64,000 nucleotides of DNA from Candidatus Bathyarchaeota archaeon (lineage in GTDB: Archaea; Thermoproteota; Bathyarchaeia; Bathyarchaeales; SOJC01): contig JAOZHR010000022.1 in the NCBI GenBank assembly GCA_026014805.1, positions 22,299-86,298 of the forward strand, in the 5' to 3' direction. Under the pieces are notes generated by a model. That model was not told where the DNA came from, ran no database searches, and saw nothing but the letters and a program-made list of their open reading frames with translations. Position numbers and translations under genes: made by a program. Of the stretch, positions 8,547 through 16,754 are shown in pieces (within the stretch, counting starts at the first letter, position 1; each line of letters begins with the position of its first letter).

Positions 8547-9359
8547 ATGTCTCCTTGGCGCCTGCTAAAACCCGAAACAGACAATGCCTTCGTTAACATG
8601 GCGGTTGACGAGGCCATACTGCGGGCGAGAATCGAAGAAAAAGTACCTAATACTTTACGTTTTTTTCGTTGGCGTCCTTCAGCCGTGTCTATTGGGCGTT
8701 TTCAGAACGTTTACGACGCAGTTGACTTGGAAAACTGCAGAATCCACGGCGTGGATGTGGTTAGGCGTATATCCGGAGGCGGCGCGGTTTATCATGACTC
8801 TGAAGACGAAATCACCTACAGTGTTATCGTGAAACAGGAGGATTTAGGAACGGATGACGTCGCAGAAGCGTACATCCAAATTTGCAGCGGACTAATTGAA
8901 GCAGCTCACATTCTAGGCGTAGACGCTGAATACAACAAAGGCAATGTCAAACAATGTCCTAACATAACCGTTAAAGAGCGGAAGATTTCTGGAAGCGCTC
9001 AGGCACATAAAAGAGGTGTAATTCTTCAACACGGTACTCTCTTGATGAACGTTGACTTGCAGAAAATGTTCACATTTCTCAAAGTTCCTTGGGCAAACAC
9101 CCGTGGAGACTTGATAAATATTGCTACGAGAAAAATTACGTCGGTTGCAGATGAGTTAGGCAGCTGTGTAGCCGTCGACCGAGCTTGTGAAGCGTTGACC
9201 AGAGGATTTGAAAAAGTTCTCGGCATAAAGCTTGTAGAAGGCATCCTGACCGATTATGAGTTAAATCTTGCTCAGAGACTAGAAGAAGAAAAGCTTGCAA
9301 CTTATGAGTGGAATTTTGAAGGTAAGACTAACCTCTTAAGCTCCAAACCAGTCAGTTAG
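8547..9359 (+). CDS. lplA: lipoate-protein ligase A family protein
   Basis: A 270-residue BPL/LplA-fold acyltransferase that attaches lipoate or octanoate to lipoyl domains such as GcvH. The hallmark RRxSGGGAVYHD box sits at about 73-84, and the active-site lysine segment KISGSAQAHKRG at about 147-158. A C-terminal extension to residue 270 follows the catalytic fold. No lipoyl-dependent enzyme is in the window, so the acceptor is unknown. It overlaps the end of the convergent DNA polymerase gene by 24 bases. Confidence 0.9.
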   Translation: MSPWRLLKPETDNAFVNMAVDEAILRARIEEKVPNTLRFFRWRPSAVSIGRFQNVYDAVDLENCRIHGVDVVRRISGGGAVYHDSEDEITYSVIVKQEDLGTDDVAEAYIQICSGLIEAAHILGVDAEYNKGNVKQCPNITVKERKISGSAQAHKRGVILQHGTLLMNVDLQKMFTFLKVPWANTRGDLINIATRKITSVADELGSCVAVDRACEALTRGFEKVLGIKLVEGILTDYELNLAQRLEEEKLATYEWNFEGKTNLLSSKPVS

Positions 9360-11240
9360 CTTCGTATCTTGTTCCAACGTCATGTCCATTGGCTTAAAGG
9401 TTTGTTCAAGAGCCGTCGTTAAATTGCGGATATAATCCTCTGCATTAATCTCTGCCAAACTCCTTACATGACTAACGGGTTTCACTGTGAACGTTTTATC
9501 TCTGTAGTTGAAGGGCTTAACCTTTATGAAATGAACAGTGTCTCGGCGGCTTAGCTTTTCCCCAGCGTTAATGAGCTGTAAGGCACATTGATAAGGCTGA
9601 GGCATAATCTTTGTTGCACTGGCTCTTTCAACAGGATCATAATACAGTTGCACAGAATGGACAAGGTCTTCAAGTTCCACATCGCGTTCCCGCAGCTTCT
9701 TTATCGCGTTGTGGACTAGGGCAACAATTTCCTTTTTCGCCAAAGAATATTGTTCCATGCTCTTCACTTCGCTAAGCACTTTTACACAGTCGCGAAAAAC
9801 TTGTTGAATGAATTTTGGTGCGTTGGATTTTATCGCTGTCAGGCCTTTCAAGTCGGGGATTCCGTTTTTTGTTATGCCTAAATATGATTTTTTTGCTTTT
9901 GACAATACGCAGAGAGCGTAGCGTTTTTCTATGGCCAAGTCAAGATTCAGCTTTTTTTTAACGGTGTCAATTAGGCTTTGCACCTGTCGCGGTGACGGTT
10001 TGTCTAGGAAAATGGAGTCGGTGTCGCCATAAGTTGGATGCATTCCGTTTTCTCTTGCAATTTTCCATGTAGTCTGCAGTGCCCATCGCCCATAGCCTGT
10101 TATGGATTCTGCAAGTGGGGGGCATGCAACTCCATGGATGCGAACGGTCACGCCATAGCTGGAAACACTTATCAGTTTAAGTAGCTTCGATGCAGCCTTT
10201 GCTAACTGTCTCTCCTGCTCTGAGATGGAAGTATCATTGGACAGGGGTTTGAACCAACGGATTCGGAGATCCTTCAATGCTCCTATCAGTAGCGAATAGA
10301 AGCCTTTCCGTTTCGTACAAACATGATGCTCTATTTCAGAAATTTTGTTGGCTTTGCATTCTTCGTGGGGACAATTAACTGTCTCGTATGAGAGGTTGTA
10401 GCTGTCTATACAGCTGGGGTATAGGCTCTCAAAATCGCAGACAACCGTGTCGAAATATATCCCTGCTTCTGGTTCAATTGTGAGGGCGCCAGGAACTTGG
10501 TGTGTTTCAAAGCCTCTTCGCAGTTCTTCGGATGTAGGGATGAGAACATTGTTGTTGCGAAGATGCGTGTAAATCATAGATTTTATCCAGTCGCTTACTC
10601 TTCGGCTAGCGTAAGCTTCTGGAATGGGAATATTGGCTATTCTTGCAAGCAAGAAAGCGAGGTAGATTTGTTCTGTAGCATCTTCCTGCCTTTTCTCACC
10701 ACCCAACAGATCCATATTGATTTTTGGAACTGGTTGATGACAGAGGTTGAACCATTTCTCAATCTGTGCATATTTCGGCGGGGTTGTCTGTCTTTCTTGT
10801 GCAAAAGCTTTGTCAAATTTTTGTTTCAAGTCCCGCTGAACAGTTTTAGCCACTACAAAATTGTCCCCTTGTTGGATGTAGGGGGCGCCAAACACTAGAC
10901 CATTGTCGTAAATGTAGCTTCGACTGTACTCGATTTCACTTTCCCAGACATTCCTAAACTGGTTAATTAGCTTCTTAAGGAATGTTGGAGTCCAAGCCCT
11001 TACTTTTGCGAGTTGCACTATTTCGTCAGTGAACAAGTTTAGTTTCTTAACAAGCTCCACTTCGCCTTGAATACTCGCTACTGCTTCTTCCTCTTCTTTT
11101 GACAAAGGACAAGTTGCCAAGAAGTAAGGTTTATACTTGCTAGTGCTAAACTCTCTAATTTCTCCGCTAGACGAATCATAAAACTCAAGCTTAATCTCTC
11201 GGTTTGTATCTGTGAACTTTACATTCCACAGGAATAGCAT
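9336..11240 (-). CDS. B-family DNA polymerase lacking the 3'-5' exonuclease domain
   Basis: A 634-residue PolB, about 150-250 residues shorter than replicative archaeal PolB. The N-terminal domain (1-130) ends in the usual RSYIYDNGLVFGAPY turn. The ExoI/II/III motifs that should follow are absent: only about 60 nondescript residues separate it from the palm. Palm motif A is DFESLYPS (269-276) and motif C is YGDTDSIFL (404-412), both with catalytic aspartates. Motif B reads KLISVSSYG (355-363), where the usual Asn of KxxxNSxYG is Val. It should be able to polymerise but not proofread. The role is probably repair or translesion synthesis rather than main replication. Start ATG at 11240. Confidence 0.88.
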   Translation of the reverse strand: MLFLWNVKFTDTNREIKLEFYDSSSGEIREFSTSKYKPYFLATCPLSKEEEEAVASIQGEVELVKKLNLFTDEIVQLAKVRAWTPTFLKKLINQFRNVWESEIEYSRSYIYDNGLVFGAPYIQQGDNFVVAKTVQRDLKQKFDKAFAQERQTTPPKYAQIEKWFNLCHQPVPKINMDLLGGEKRQEDATEQIYLAFLLARIANIPIPEAYASRRVSDWIKSMIYTHLRNNNVLIPTSEELRRGFETHQVPGALTIEPEAGIYFDTVVCDFESLYPSCIDSYNLSYETVNCPHEECKANKISEIEHHVCTKRKGFYSLLIGALKDLRIRWFKPLSNDTSISEQERQLAKAASKLLKLISVSSYGVTVRIHGVACPPLAESITGYGRWALQTTWKIARENGMHPTYGDTDSIFLDKPSPRQVQSLIDTVKKKLNLDLAIEKRYALCVLSKAKKSYLGITKNGIPDLKGLTAIKSNAPKFIQQVFRDCVKVLSEVKSMEQYSLAKKEIVALVHNAIKKLRERDVELEDLVHSVQLYYDPVERASATKIMPQPYQCALQLINAGEKLSRRDTVHFIKVKPFNYRDKTFTVKPVSHVRSLAEINAEDYIRNLTTALEQTFKPMDMTLEQDTKLTDWFGA

Positions 11241-11418
11241 CTTGTTCCTAACAACTGTCTAAGATGTTCTTAATAAAAAACTCGTATGAAGAATGTTGCA
11301 CTGCAGAAAAACAAAGTGCTTCTAACTCCTCCAATAGTTAGAGGAAGTGTGATAGTTTCTGCGTAAGTCTTTTAAGCAAATCAACAAAAAGAGCATTTGA
11401 AGAAAGGAGATGTTTTGC

Positions 11419-11709
11419 ATGAAGAAAAAGTTGATGGATATTCTGGCTTGCCCCATCGACAAATACCATCCACTCGAGCTTCACGTTTTTGAGGAGAAAG
11501 AAGAAATCATTGAAGGATTAATCGTTTGTCCAAAATGTCTGCGCTGGTACCCGATCCGCGACGAGATTCCCGAAATGTTGCCAGACGAACTTCGCGATGA
11601 AAAAGACGAACTGCCCTTCTTGAAAAAGTGGAAAAGCAAAATTTCCAAAAAAATCCTTACAGAAGGCAAACCGTTCAATTTGGAAGCAAAAATCAGAAAG
11701 AAAGACTAG
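11419..11709 (+). CDS. Trm112 family protein
   Basis: A small zinc-ribbon-like activator of methyltransferases acting on tRNA, rRNA and release factor. The sequence begins MKKKLMDILACPIDKYHPLEL and contains a second Cys pair, VCPKCLRWYPIRDEIPEMLP, the standard Trm112/YcaR pattern. Its charged C-terminal helix is longer than in bacterial YcaR. I place the start at the ATG at 11419, because AAAGGAGA lies about 10 bases upstream. An ATG at 11410 overlaps that ribosome site. It converges with the Gfo/Idh oxidoreductase without a gap. Confidence 0.9.
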   Translation: MKKKLMDILACPIDKYHPLELHVFEEKEEIIEGLIVCPKCLRWYPIRDEIPEMLPDELRDEKDELPFLKKWKSKISKKILTEGKPFNLEAKIRKKD

Positions 11710-12681
11710 TCACGTTTTGTTAAACTTCAATTTTATTGCGCTGCCTTTTTTAGAGGATTTTATGGCAGCTTCAGCGATTACTAAGGCCTTTAACCCGTCG
11801 ACACCTGTGACCTCCGGCTCTTTATCTTTAAGTATGCTTCTTGCAAAATGCTGCAACTCCAGTTTTAATGGTTCTTTCCATTCATATCGTGGCTTCAATG
11901 TCTCTTCTAGAGTTTCCACGGTTATTTCTTGCGTGAGATAATTGAGTGACAATATCGCGTCGCTGCCCGTGAGCGTCAAATTTCTAATTTTGTCAGGTGT
12001 CAACCAGTTTGCTTCAATAAAAGCTGTTTTTCCACGCTTAAACGTGAGCATTATCTGGGCGTAATCTTCAAATTTTGTGTGCTTCAGGTTTCCAACTCTT
12101 GCATAAACCGTTGTCGGGTCTTCTTCAAAGATTTTCCGCATAATGTCTATTTCGTGAATTGCATAGTCTTTCACAACTCCTACATCGCCTATTCTTTCAG
12201 GCCACCGTGAAACCCGTTTAGCGGTAGCTGAGACAAGTTCGCCGATCTCTCCTTTTTTCAAAGCATCTTTGGCTCGTTGGATACCTGGGTTGAATCTTTC
12301 TATGAAACCCACCATCAAGTGTCTATCTTTTTGTTTTGCGAAGTCTACAATTTTTCTTGCTTCTCTGATTGTGCTGGCTAATGGCTTCTCAACCAGTGCA
12401 TGCTTTTCCGCTTTCAACGTTCTCATAGCCTCGGTTGCGTGGGCTGTTGTCCATGTACAGATGCTAACTGCTTCAACGTCTTCTCGTTTAAGCAATTTTC
12501 GACTGTCGCTGTACACTTCGGCGCCGTATTGTTCAGCAATGGCTTTTGCTCTTTCTACATTAACGTCACAAACTGCTACGAGTTCAGTCTCTGAGAGTTC
12601 ACTGAACACTCTAGCGTGATTTTTACCCCAGAAACCTACGCCGATAACTGCAACGCCAAGTTGCTTGTTCATTTTGTCCAA
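11710..12681 (-). CDS. Gfo/Idh/MocA family oxidoreductase (nucleotide-sugar dehydrogenase-like)
   Basis: A 323-residue NAD(P)-dependent oxidoreductase. The Rossmann fold starts AVIGVGFWGKNHARVF, the EKP motif reads ALVEKPLA at about residue 96, and the C-terminal GFO domain runs from about 125 (GFIERFNPG, DYAIHEIDIM). Closest in pattern to WlbA/UDP-sugar 3-dehydrogenases. That fits its place after the UDP-sugar dehydrogenase homologue, GlmM and a GlmU-like protein. The start overlaps the upstream gene by 13 bases, a sign of one operon. The exact sugar substrate is inferred only from context. Confidence 0.88.
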   Translation of the reverse strand: MDKMNKQLGVAVIGVGFWGKNHARVFSELSETELVAVCDVNVERAKAIAEQYGAEVYSDSRKLLKREDVEAVSICTWTTAHATEAMRTLKAEKHALVEKPLASTIREARKIVDFAKQKDRHLMVGFIERFNPGIQRAKDALKKGEIGELVSATAKRVSRWPERIGDVGVVKDYAIHEIDIMRKIFEEDPTTVYARVGNLKHTKFEDYAQIMLTFKRGKTAFIEANWLTPDKIRNLTLTGSDAILSLNYLTQEITVETLEETLKPRYEWKEPLKLELQHFARSILKDKEPEVTGVDGLKALVIAEAAIKSSKKGSAIKLKFNKT

Positions 12682-14039
12682 ACTCCCCTTCCTAAGCCAC
12701 GATACACAAATCCATATTTCTCTGCTTTTAATGGATCTATTACATGACTGATGTCCACTATTGCTGGCGATTTTTTGGCCAAGAACTTGATTTTTTTAAG
12801 GTTCAACCGCTCAAATTTGGAATGCCCTACTAGAATGATTATGCAATCCGTTTTTTCAACAACTTTGAATAATTTTTCGGCTTCAAAGCCAAGCTCCGTC
12901 AGCTCTTTTTTTGAAAAGAACGGGTCATAAATCTGCACTATCCTCACCTTCTTTTTGAGGAGATTAATAATGTTCCTTGTCAGTGTTCTAGGTGGTTCTT
13001 TGACGTTTGGATGTTGGGAAATCCCTAGAACTGAAATTTTTGCTCTTCTAACCGTTTTGCCGCAAACTTTCAAAGCGTCTTTTGCCAAGCGGAACGTGTA
13101 ATCAGCAATTTCTTCATTTATCTTTCTAGCTAAATGCGTCAGGCGGAGGTTCAAGTTAATGTTTTCGGCTTCTTCATAGAGCAAGAAAAAGTCACTCCGC
13201 GCCGAACTATTCAAGACGCCAGGAAAGGGCAGATGGAATGTGTCACTTTTGTTGGCAACTTTCAAGATTTCAAGAAAGTCTATTCTAAGCCTTTCGCACA
13301 AGAATGCAAGCTCATTCGCTAAAGCTTGACTGGCCTCGTTACTTGCGTTTTGGAAAAGATTTACTGCCTCGGCGGTTTTCATGCTGCTGACTTCTATAAT
13401 ATTCGACTTGGTTATTCTACCTAAGACAAGATTTGCTATTCTAAGGCTTGATTCATCAATAGCGCCTACGACTCTCGAGAAGTTAGAAACTCTGCTTAAT
13501 GGTTCCAGCGAATTCCCTTGAATGGGACTACAAGCCAAACCAAAATCTATGCCAGCCTTTAATCCAGATGTTTTTTCTAAAACCTCTCGCATAGAACCTT
13601 CAACTATTCCAGGTCCTGTGGAGCAGACAAACAGAACCAAAGAATCTTTCTGCAGCCCCATTCCTACCTCTCTGCACATTTTTTCTAATAGCGAATAGTC
13701 TGGCTTTTTCTTTCGGTCAACTGCCGTTTGAACGGCGATAACAATGATGTCACTTTCAGATGCGGCCTTTCTAGCATTAGAAGATGCAGTGAAAATCGCT
13801 TCTTTCATGTATCTTTCTAATGCGCGATAGGCTTCCTTTAAAAATAGAGTTTGCCCCTTCTTTAGCAATTCAAGGGCATGCGGATTTGTGTTTACGCCTA
13901 TTACTCTGAACCCTGCGTCTGCAAAAAGACAAGCATAAGGCACGCCTATTTTGCTGCATTCGATGACGCTGACTGTGTAGTTTCCGCATTTTTCGAAACT
14001 GTCAACATCTTCTTTGTTAATGTTCATTATGCTGGACAT
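12669..14039 (-). CDS. UDP-sugar 6-dehydrogenase homologue with degenerate active site
   Basis: A 456-residue member of the UDP-glucose/UDP-ManNAc dehydrogenase family (WecC/Ugd fold) by overall pattern: VGVNTNPHALELLKKG, SPIQGNSLEPL, ANELAFLCERLRIDFLEILKVANK and a C-terminal SVLGISQHPNVKEPPRTLT domain. The working residues are gone. The NAD-binding GxGxxG is replaced by ECSKIG near 27-32. The Lys of EAxKLxxN is Asn (EAVNLFQN, 224-231). The nucleophilic Cys in GxGGxC is Ser (PGVLNSSARSD, 273-283); the Asp is kept. Length and fold are intact, so it is not simply decaying. It may be a regulatory or structural paralogue. It lies between glmM and the Gfo/Idh gene. Confidence 0.82.
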   Translation of the reverse strand: MSSIMNINKEDVDSFEKCGNYTVSVIECSKIGVPYACLFADAGFRVIGVNTNPHALELLKKGQTLFLKEAYRALERYMKEAIFTASSNARKAASESDIIVIAVQTAVDRKKKPDYSLLEKMCREVGMGLQKDSLVLFVCSTGPGIVEGSMREVLEKTSGLKAGIDFGLACSPIQGNSLEPLSRVSNFSRVVGAIDESSLRIANLVLGRITKSNIIEVSSMKTAEAVNLFQNASNEASQALANELAFLCERLRIDFLEILKVANKSDTFHLPFPGVLNSSARSDFFLLYEEAENINLNLRLTHLARKINEEIADYTFRLAKDALKVCGKTVRRAKISVLGISQHPNVKEPPRTLTRNIINLLKKKVRIVQIYDPFFSKKELTELGFEAEKLFKVVEKTDCIIILVGHSKFERLNLKKIKFLAKKSPAIVDISHVIDPLKAEKYGFVYRGLGRGVWTK

Positions 14040-14101
14040 TTTTTCACTTCTGTGGTGTTTATCCGGCTGGGCATTTTGTGGTTTGAAAGCTTGTCTTGAG
14101 T

Positions 14102-15469
14102 TTAAGGGCTTATGATTTGTTGCAGTTTTCGCTTATATTCTTTAACCAATATGTACGCTCTTTCTTTTGTCTCTGCTTCGGCGTAAAATCGGTATATGGG
14201 TTCGGTTCCGCTTGGTCTTATGAGGATGGAGCTTTTTTTTGGTAACCATAATTTTACGCCATCGATGGTTTCAGGATTTAAGTACTTGACATCTGCAACC
14301 AATTTTTTAAGAGCCAAAGTTTTCTTTTCGTTTGGGCATTTTATTTTGCCTTTTTCGAGGTAATAATGAGGCAATTCGCCCAGCAATCGAGACAGCTTTC
14401 TCTCAGTTTTCGCCATTATGTCCAAGATTAAAGCTGTTGTCATTGCACCGTCTCGTACTGGCTGATGGGGACCGTAAAATACGCCTCCATTTTCTTCTCC
14501 TCCCAATTTTGCCTTCAGTTTCTTCATAGTGTATGAGACGATGGTGCTTCCAACCTTTGTCCAGACTAACTTGCCGCCATATTTTTCTGCGATGTCTTTG
14601 ACTACTTGTGAAGAGCTTACAGGCGTGACAATCATTTCTCCGCTGTTTGCTTGTAGAAAATGTTTTTCTATCAGGGCGAAGGTGCGATCTCCCCATTGTA
14701 TTTCTCCTTTTTCGTCTACGAAGATAGAGCGGTCTGCATCACCATCGAAAGCAACGCCGAAATCTGCCCCAACAGTCTTCACCGTTGTTGCCAAGTCTTG
14801 TAAAATTTCTGGTGTAGGTTCTGACATTCTACTTGGGAATGTTCCATCGATGTCTGCGTTTATAGTGGTGACTCGGCAGCTTAGCTCTCTAAGCAAGTAC
14901 GGTGTTACCAAGCCGCCTACGCCGTTGGCAGCGTCCACCACAACGTGGTAATTTTTTTTCCTAATCGCAACAACATCAACATGCTTTTTCACAGCTTCTT
15001 TGTATTCATCCAAGACTCTGAGCAAAACGTACACATGTCCAACTCTACACCAGTCAACGCGGTTCGCCTTGTTTTCAAAGAATATGTTTTCGATTTCAAC
15101 CTCTTGTTGCCTTGGAATTTCTACGCCGTCTTTTGCCATCACTTTTATTCCATTATATTGAGGTGGGTTGTGGGAGGCTGTAATCATGACGCCGCCGTCC
15201 ATTTGGTGATTTTTAACTGCGTATTGGATGCTGGGTGTAGGTGCCATTCCAGCGTCATAGACGTTGCAGCCTGTTGAAACCAGTCCACTTGTGACCGCGT
15301 TTGCTAGCATAATATTACTGACTCTGCTGTCATATCCTAGGAGAATTCTGCCTCGTTTGAAGAAGGTACCGATGGCTTCTGCAATTCTTATTGCAAACTC
15401 TGGCGTTAATTCCTCGTTAACTACTGCGCGGATCCCGTTTGTTCCAAACAATCGTCTTGACTTTTCCAT
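14102..15469 (-). CDS. glmM: phosphoglucosamine mutase / phosphohexomutase
   Basis: A 455-residue alpha-D-phosphohexomutase that would convert GlcN-6-P to GlcN-1-P, or the corresponding mannose phosphates. The phosphoserine loop reads MITASHNPPQYNGIK (residues about 96-110). The metal loop is FDGDADRS and the phosphate-binding C-terminal loop is RPSGTEPIYRFYAEA. All four domains are present. It is followed by the degenerate dehydrogenase and preceded, 17 bases away, by the GlmU-like gene. Together these point to UDP-GlcNAc synthesis. The mannose alternative cannot be excluded from sequence alone. Confidence 0.9.
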   Translation of the reverse strand: MEKSRRLFGTNGIRAVVNEELTPEFAIRIAEAIGTFFKRGRILLGYDSRVSNIMLANAVTSGLVSTGCNVYDAGMAPTPSIQYAVKNHQMDGGVMITASHNPPQYNGIKVMAKDGVEIPRQQEVEIENIFFENKANRVDWCRVGHVYVLLRVLDEYKEAVKKHVDVVAIRKKNYHVVVDAANGVGGLVTPYLLRELSCRVTTINADIDGTFPSRMSEPTPEILQDLATTVKTVGADFGVAFDGDADRSIFVDEKGEIQWGDRTFALIEKHFLQANSGEMIVTPVSSSQVVKDIAEKYGGKLVWTKVGSTIVSYTMKKLKAKLGGEENGGVFYGPHQPVRDGAMTTALILDIMAKTERKLSRLLGELPHYYLEKGKIKCPNEKKTLALKKLVADVKYLNPETIDGVKLWLPKKSSILIRPSGTEPIYRFYAEAETKERAYILVKEYKRKLQQIISP

Positions 15470-15486
15470 TTTCCATTCGTCTCAGG

Positions 15487-16611
15487 TTACATAACGCATC
15501 TAGGTGTGAGTATATTTTCGGAAATTTCTTTCGAGGGGCATATTTTGACACCGTGGGTGAGAGTGATGCTATCTCGAATCACTGTGTTGTCGCCTATTAA
15601 GCATCCTCTTCCGATTTTCACCTTTTTTCCGATAGTGACAAACTCGCCTATTATTGCTCCTTCAACGGTCGTAAAATCTGAAATTGTAGTGTTTGGGAAA
15701 ACGATGCAGTCTTTCATGCGAACTTCTTTCCCTACAAAAACGTTTTTTCCAAGAGACACGTTTGGACCTATAATCGATTTTTCTCCCACAGTCACACTTT
15801 CTCCAATAGCCACTGCTTCCTTGATTTCACCTTTCTTACCGATTCTCGCTTCCCCCAAATTATTGCTTGTTTCCATTCCTGCTTCAAGCCAAAGCCTGTT
15901 TGCTTTGATGTAGTCTATTGGCTTTCCAACATCGACCCATAAGCCTTTAATTTCGTGACCGAAAAGCTCTCCTTCTTCTGCAAGCTTTGGAAATATCTCC
16001 CGTTCTATGGAGCATCGTCTGCCCGCTGGGATGTAGTCAAATATGCATGGGTCAAAGACGTAAATGCCAGCGTTTGCCAAGTTGCTTGGCGCCTTTTTAG
16101 ATGGCTTTTCTACAAATCTCGTAATGCGATTTTTCCTTGTTAGTTTCACCACCCCATAGCGGCTCGGATCTTTGATTCTGCGGAGTGCTATGGCTGCTAT
16201 ACAGTCGTTGCTTTTGTGTTGTTCCATAATTTCTGAGTAATTAACGTCGGTCAGGATATCGCCATTTAGCACTAAGAAAGGCTTTTTTCTTCCCAGAAGC
16301 TTTTCAGCCTGTTTTACAGGGCCTCCGGTTCCTAAAGCCCTTTGCGAAGAACATGCGGTTTTAGGTTTTAGTGGCATGTCTCTGGAGTAATGAAGTCTTA
16401 TTCCATGTTTTGACTTACCGCAGATGTGCTCAAGGGCGTCTGCCATGAAGTTGACGGCAAGTATTGCTTCCTTTACGCCGTTTTCTGCTAGTCTTTTAAG
16501 CGTCAAATCGAGAAGTGGCTTGTTGGCTATTGGAAAGAGAAGTTTCGGTCTTGTGCAACTTAGGGGGCGTAGTCTTGTTCCGAATCCTCCCGCCAAGATT
16601 AAAGCTTTCAA
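15487..16611 (-). CDS. GlmU-like sugar-1-phosphate nucleotidyltransferase with left-handed beta-helix
   Basis: A 374-residue two-domain enzyme. Residues 1-235 are the nucleotidyltransferase, with MKALILAGGFGTRLRPLSCTRPKLL at the N-terminus and VLNGDILTD for the metal site. From about 250 the protein is a hexapeptide-repeat beta-helix (IGKKGEIKEAVAIGESVTVGEKSIIGPNVSLG). The layout fits archaeal bifunctional GlcN-1-P acetyltransferase/UDP-GlcNAc pyrophosphorylase. GDP-mannose pyrophosphorylases look similar. Being next to glmM favours UDP-GlcNAc. First gene of the four-gene sugar operon. Confidence 0.86.
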   Translation of the reverse strand: MKALILAGGFGTRLRPLSCTRPKLLFPIANKPLLDLTLKRLAENGVKEAILAVNFMADALEHICGKSKHGIRLHYSRDMPLKPKTACSSQRALGTGGPVKQAEKLLGRKKPFLVLNGDILTDVNYSEIMEQHKSNDCIAAIALRRIKDPSRYGVVKLTRKNRITRFVEKPSKKAPSNLANAGIYVFDPCIFDYIPAGRRCSIEREIFPKLAEEGELFGHEIKGLWVDVGKPIDYIKANRLWLEAGMETSNNLGEARIGKKGEIKEAVAIGESVTVGEKSIIGPNVSLGKNVFVGKEVRMKDCIVFPNTTISDFTTVEGAIIGEFVTIGKKVKIGRGCLIGDNTVIRDSITLTHGVKICPSKEISENILTPRCVM

Positions 16612-16754
16612 AGTTTTCTTCGTTCTCCGAATAGGGATTTAGATTCTGTGATACTTGACTAAAAACTTTGTCGAAACACCGGACTCGTCAACATATCCAA
16701 AGCTGCCATCTTCAATCTTGTTCTTTCACGCTCGCAACTGCGCGCGCGCGTTTT

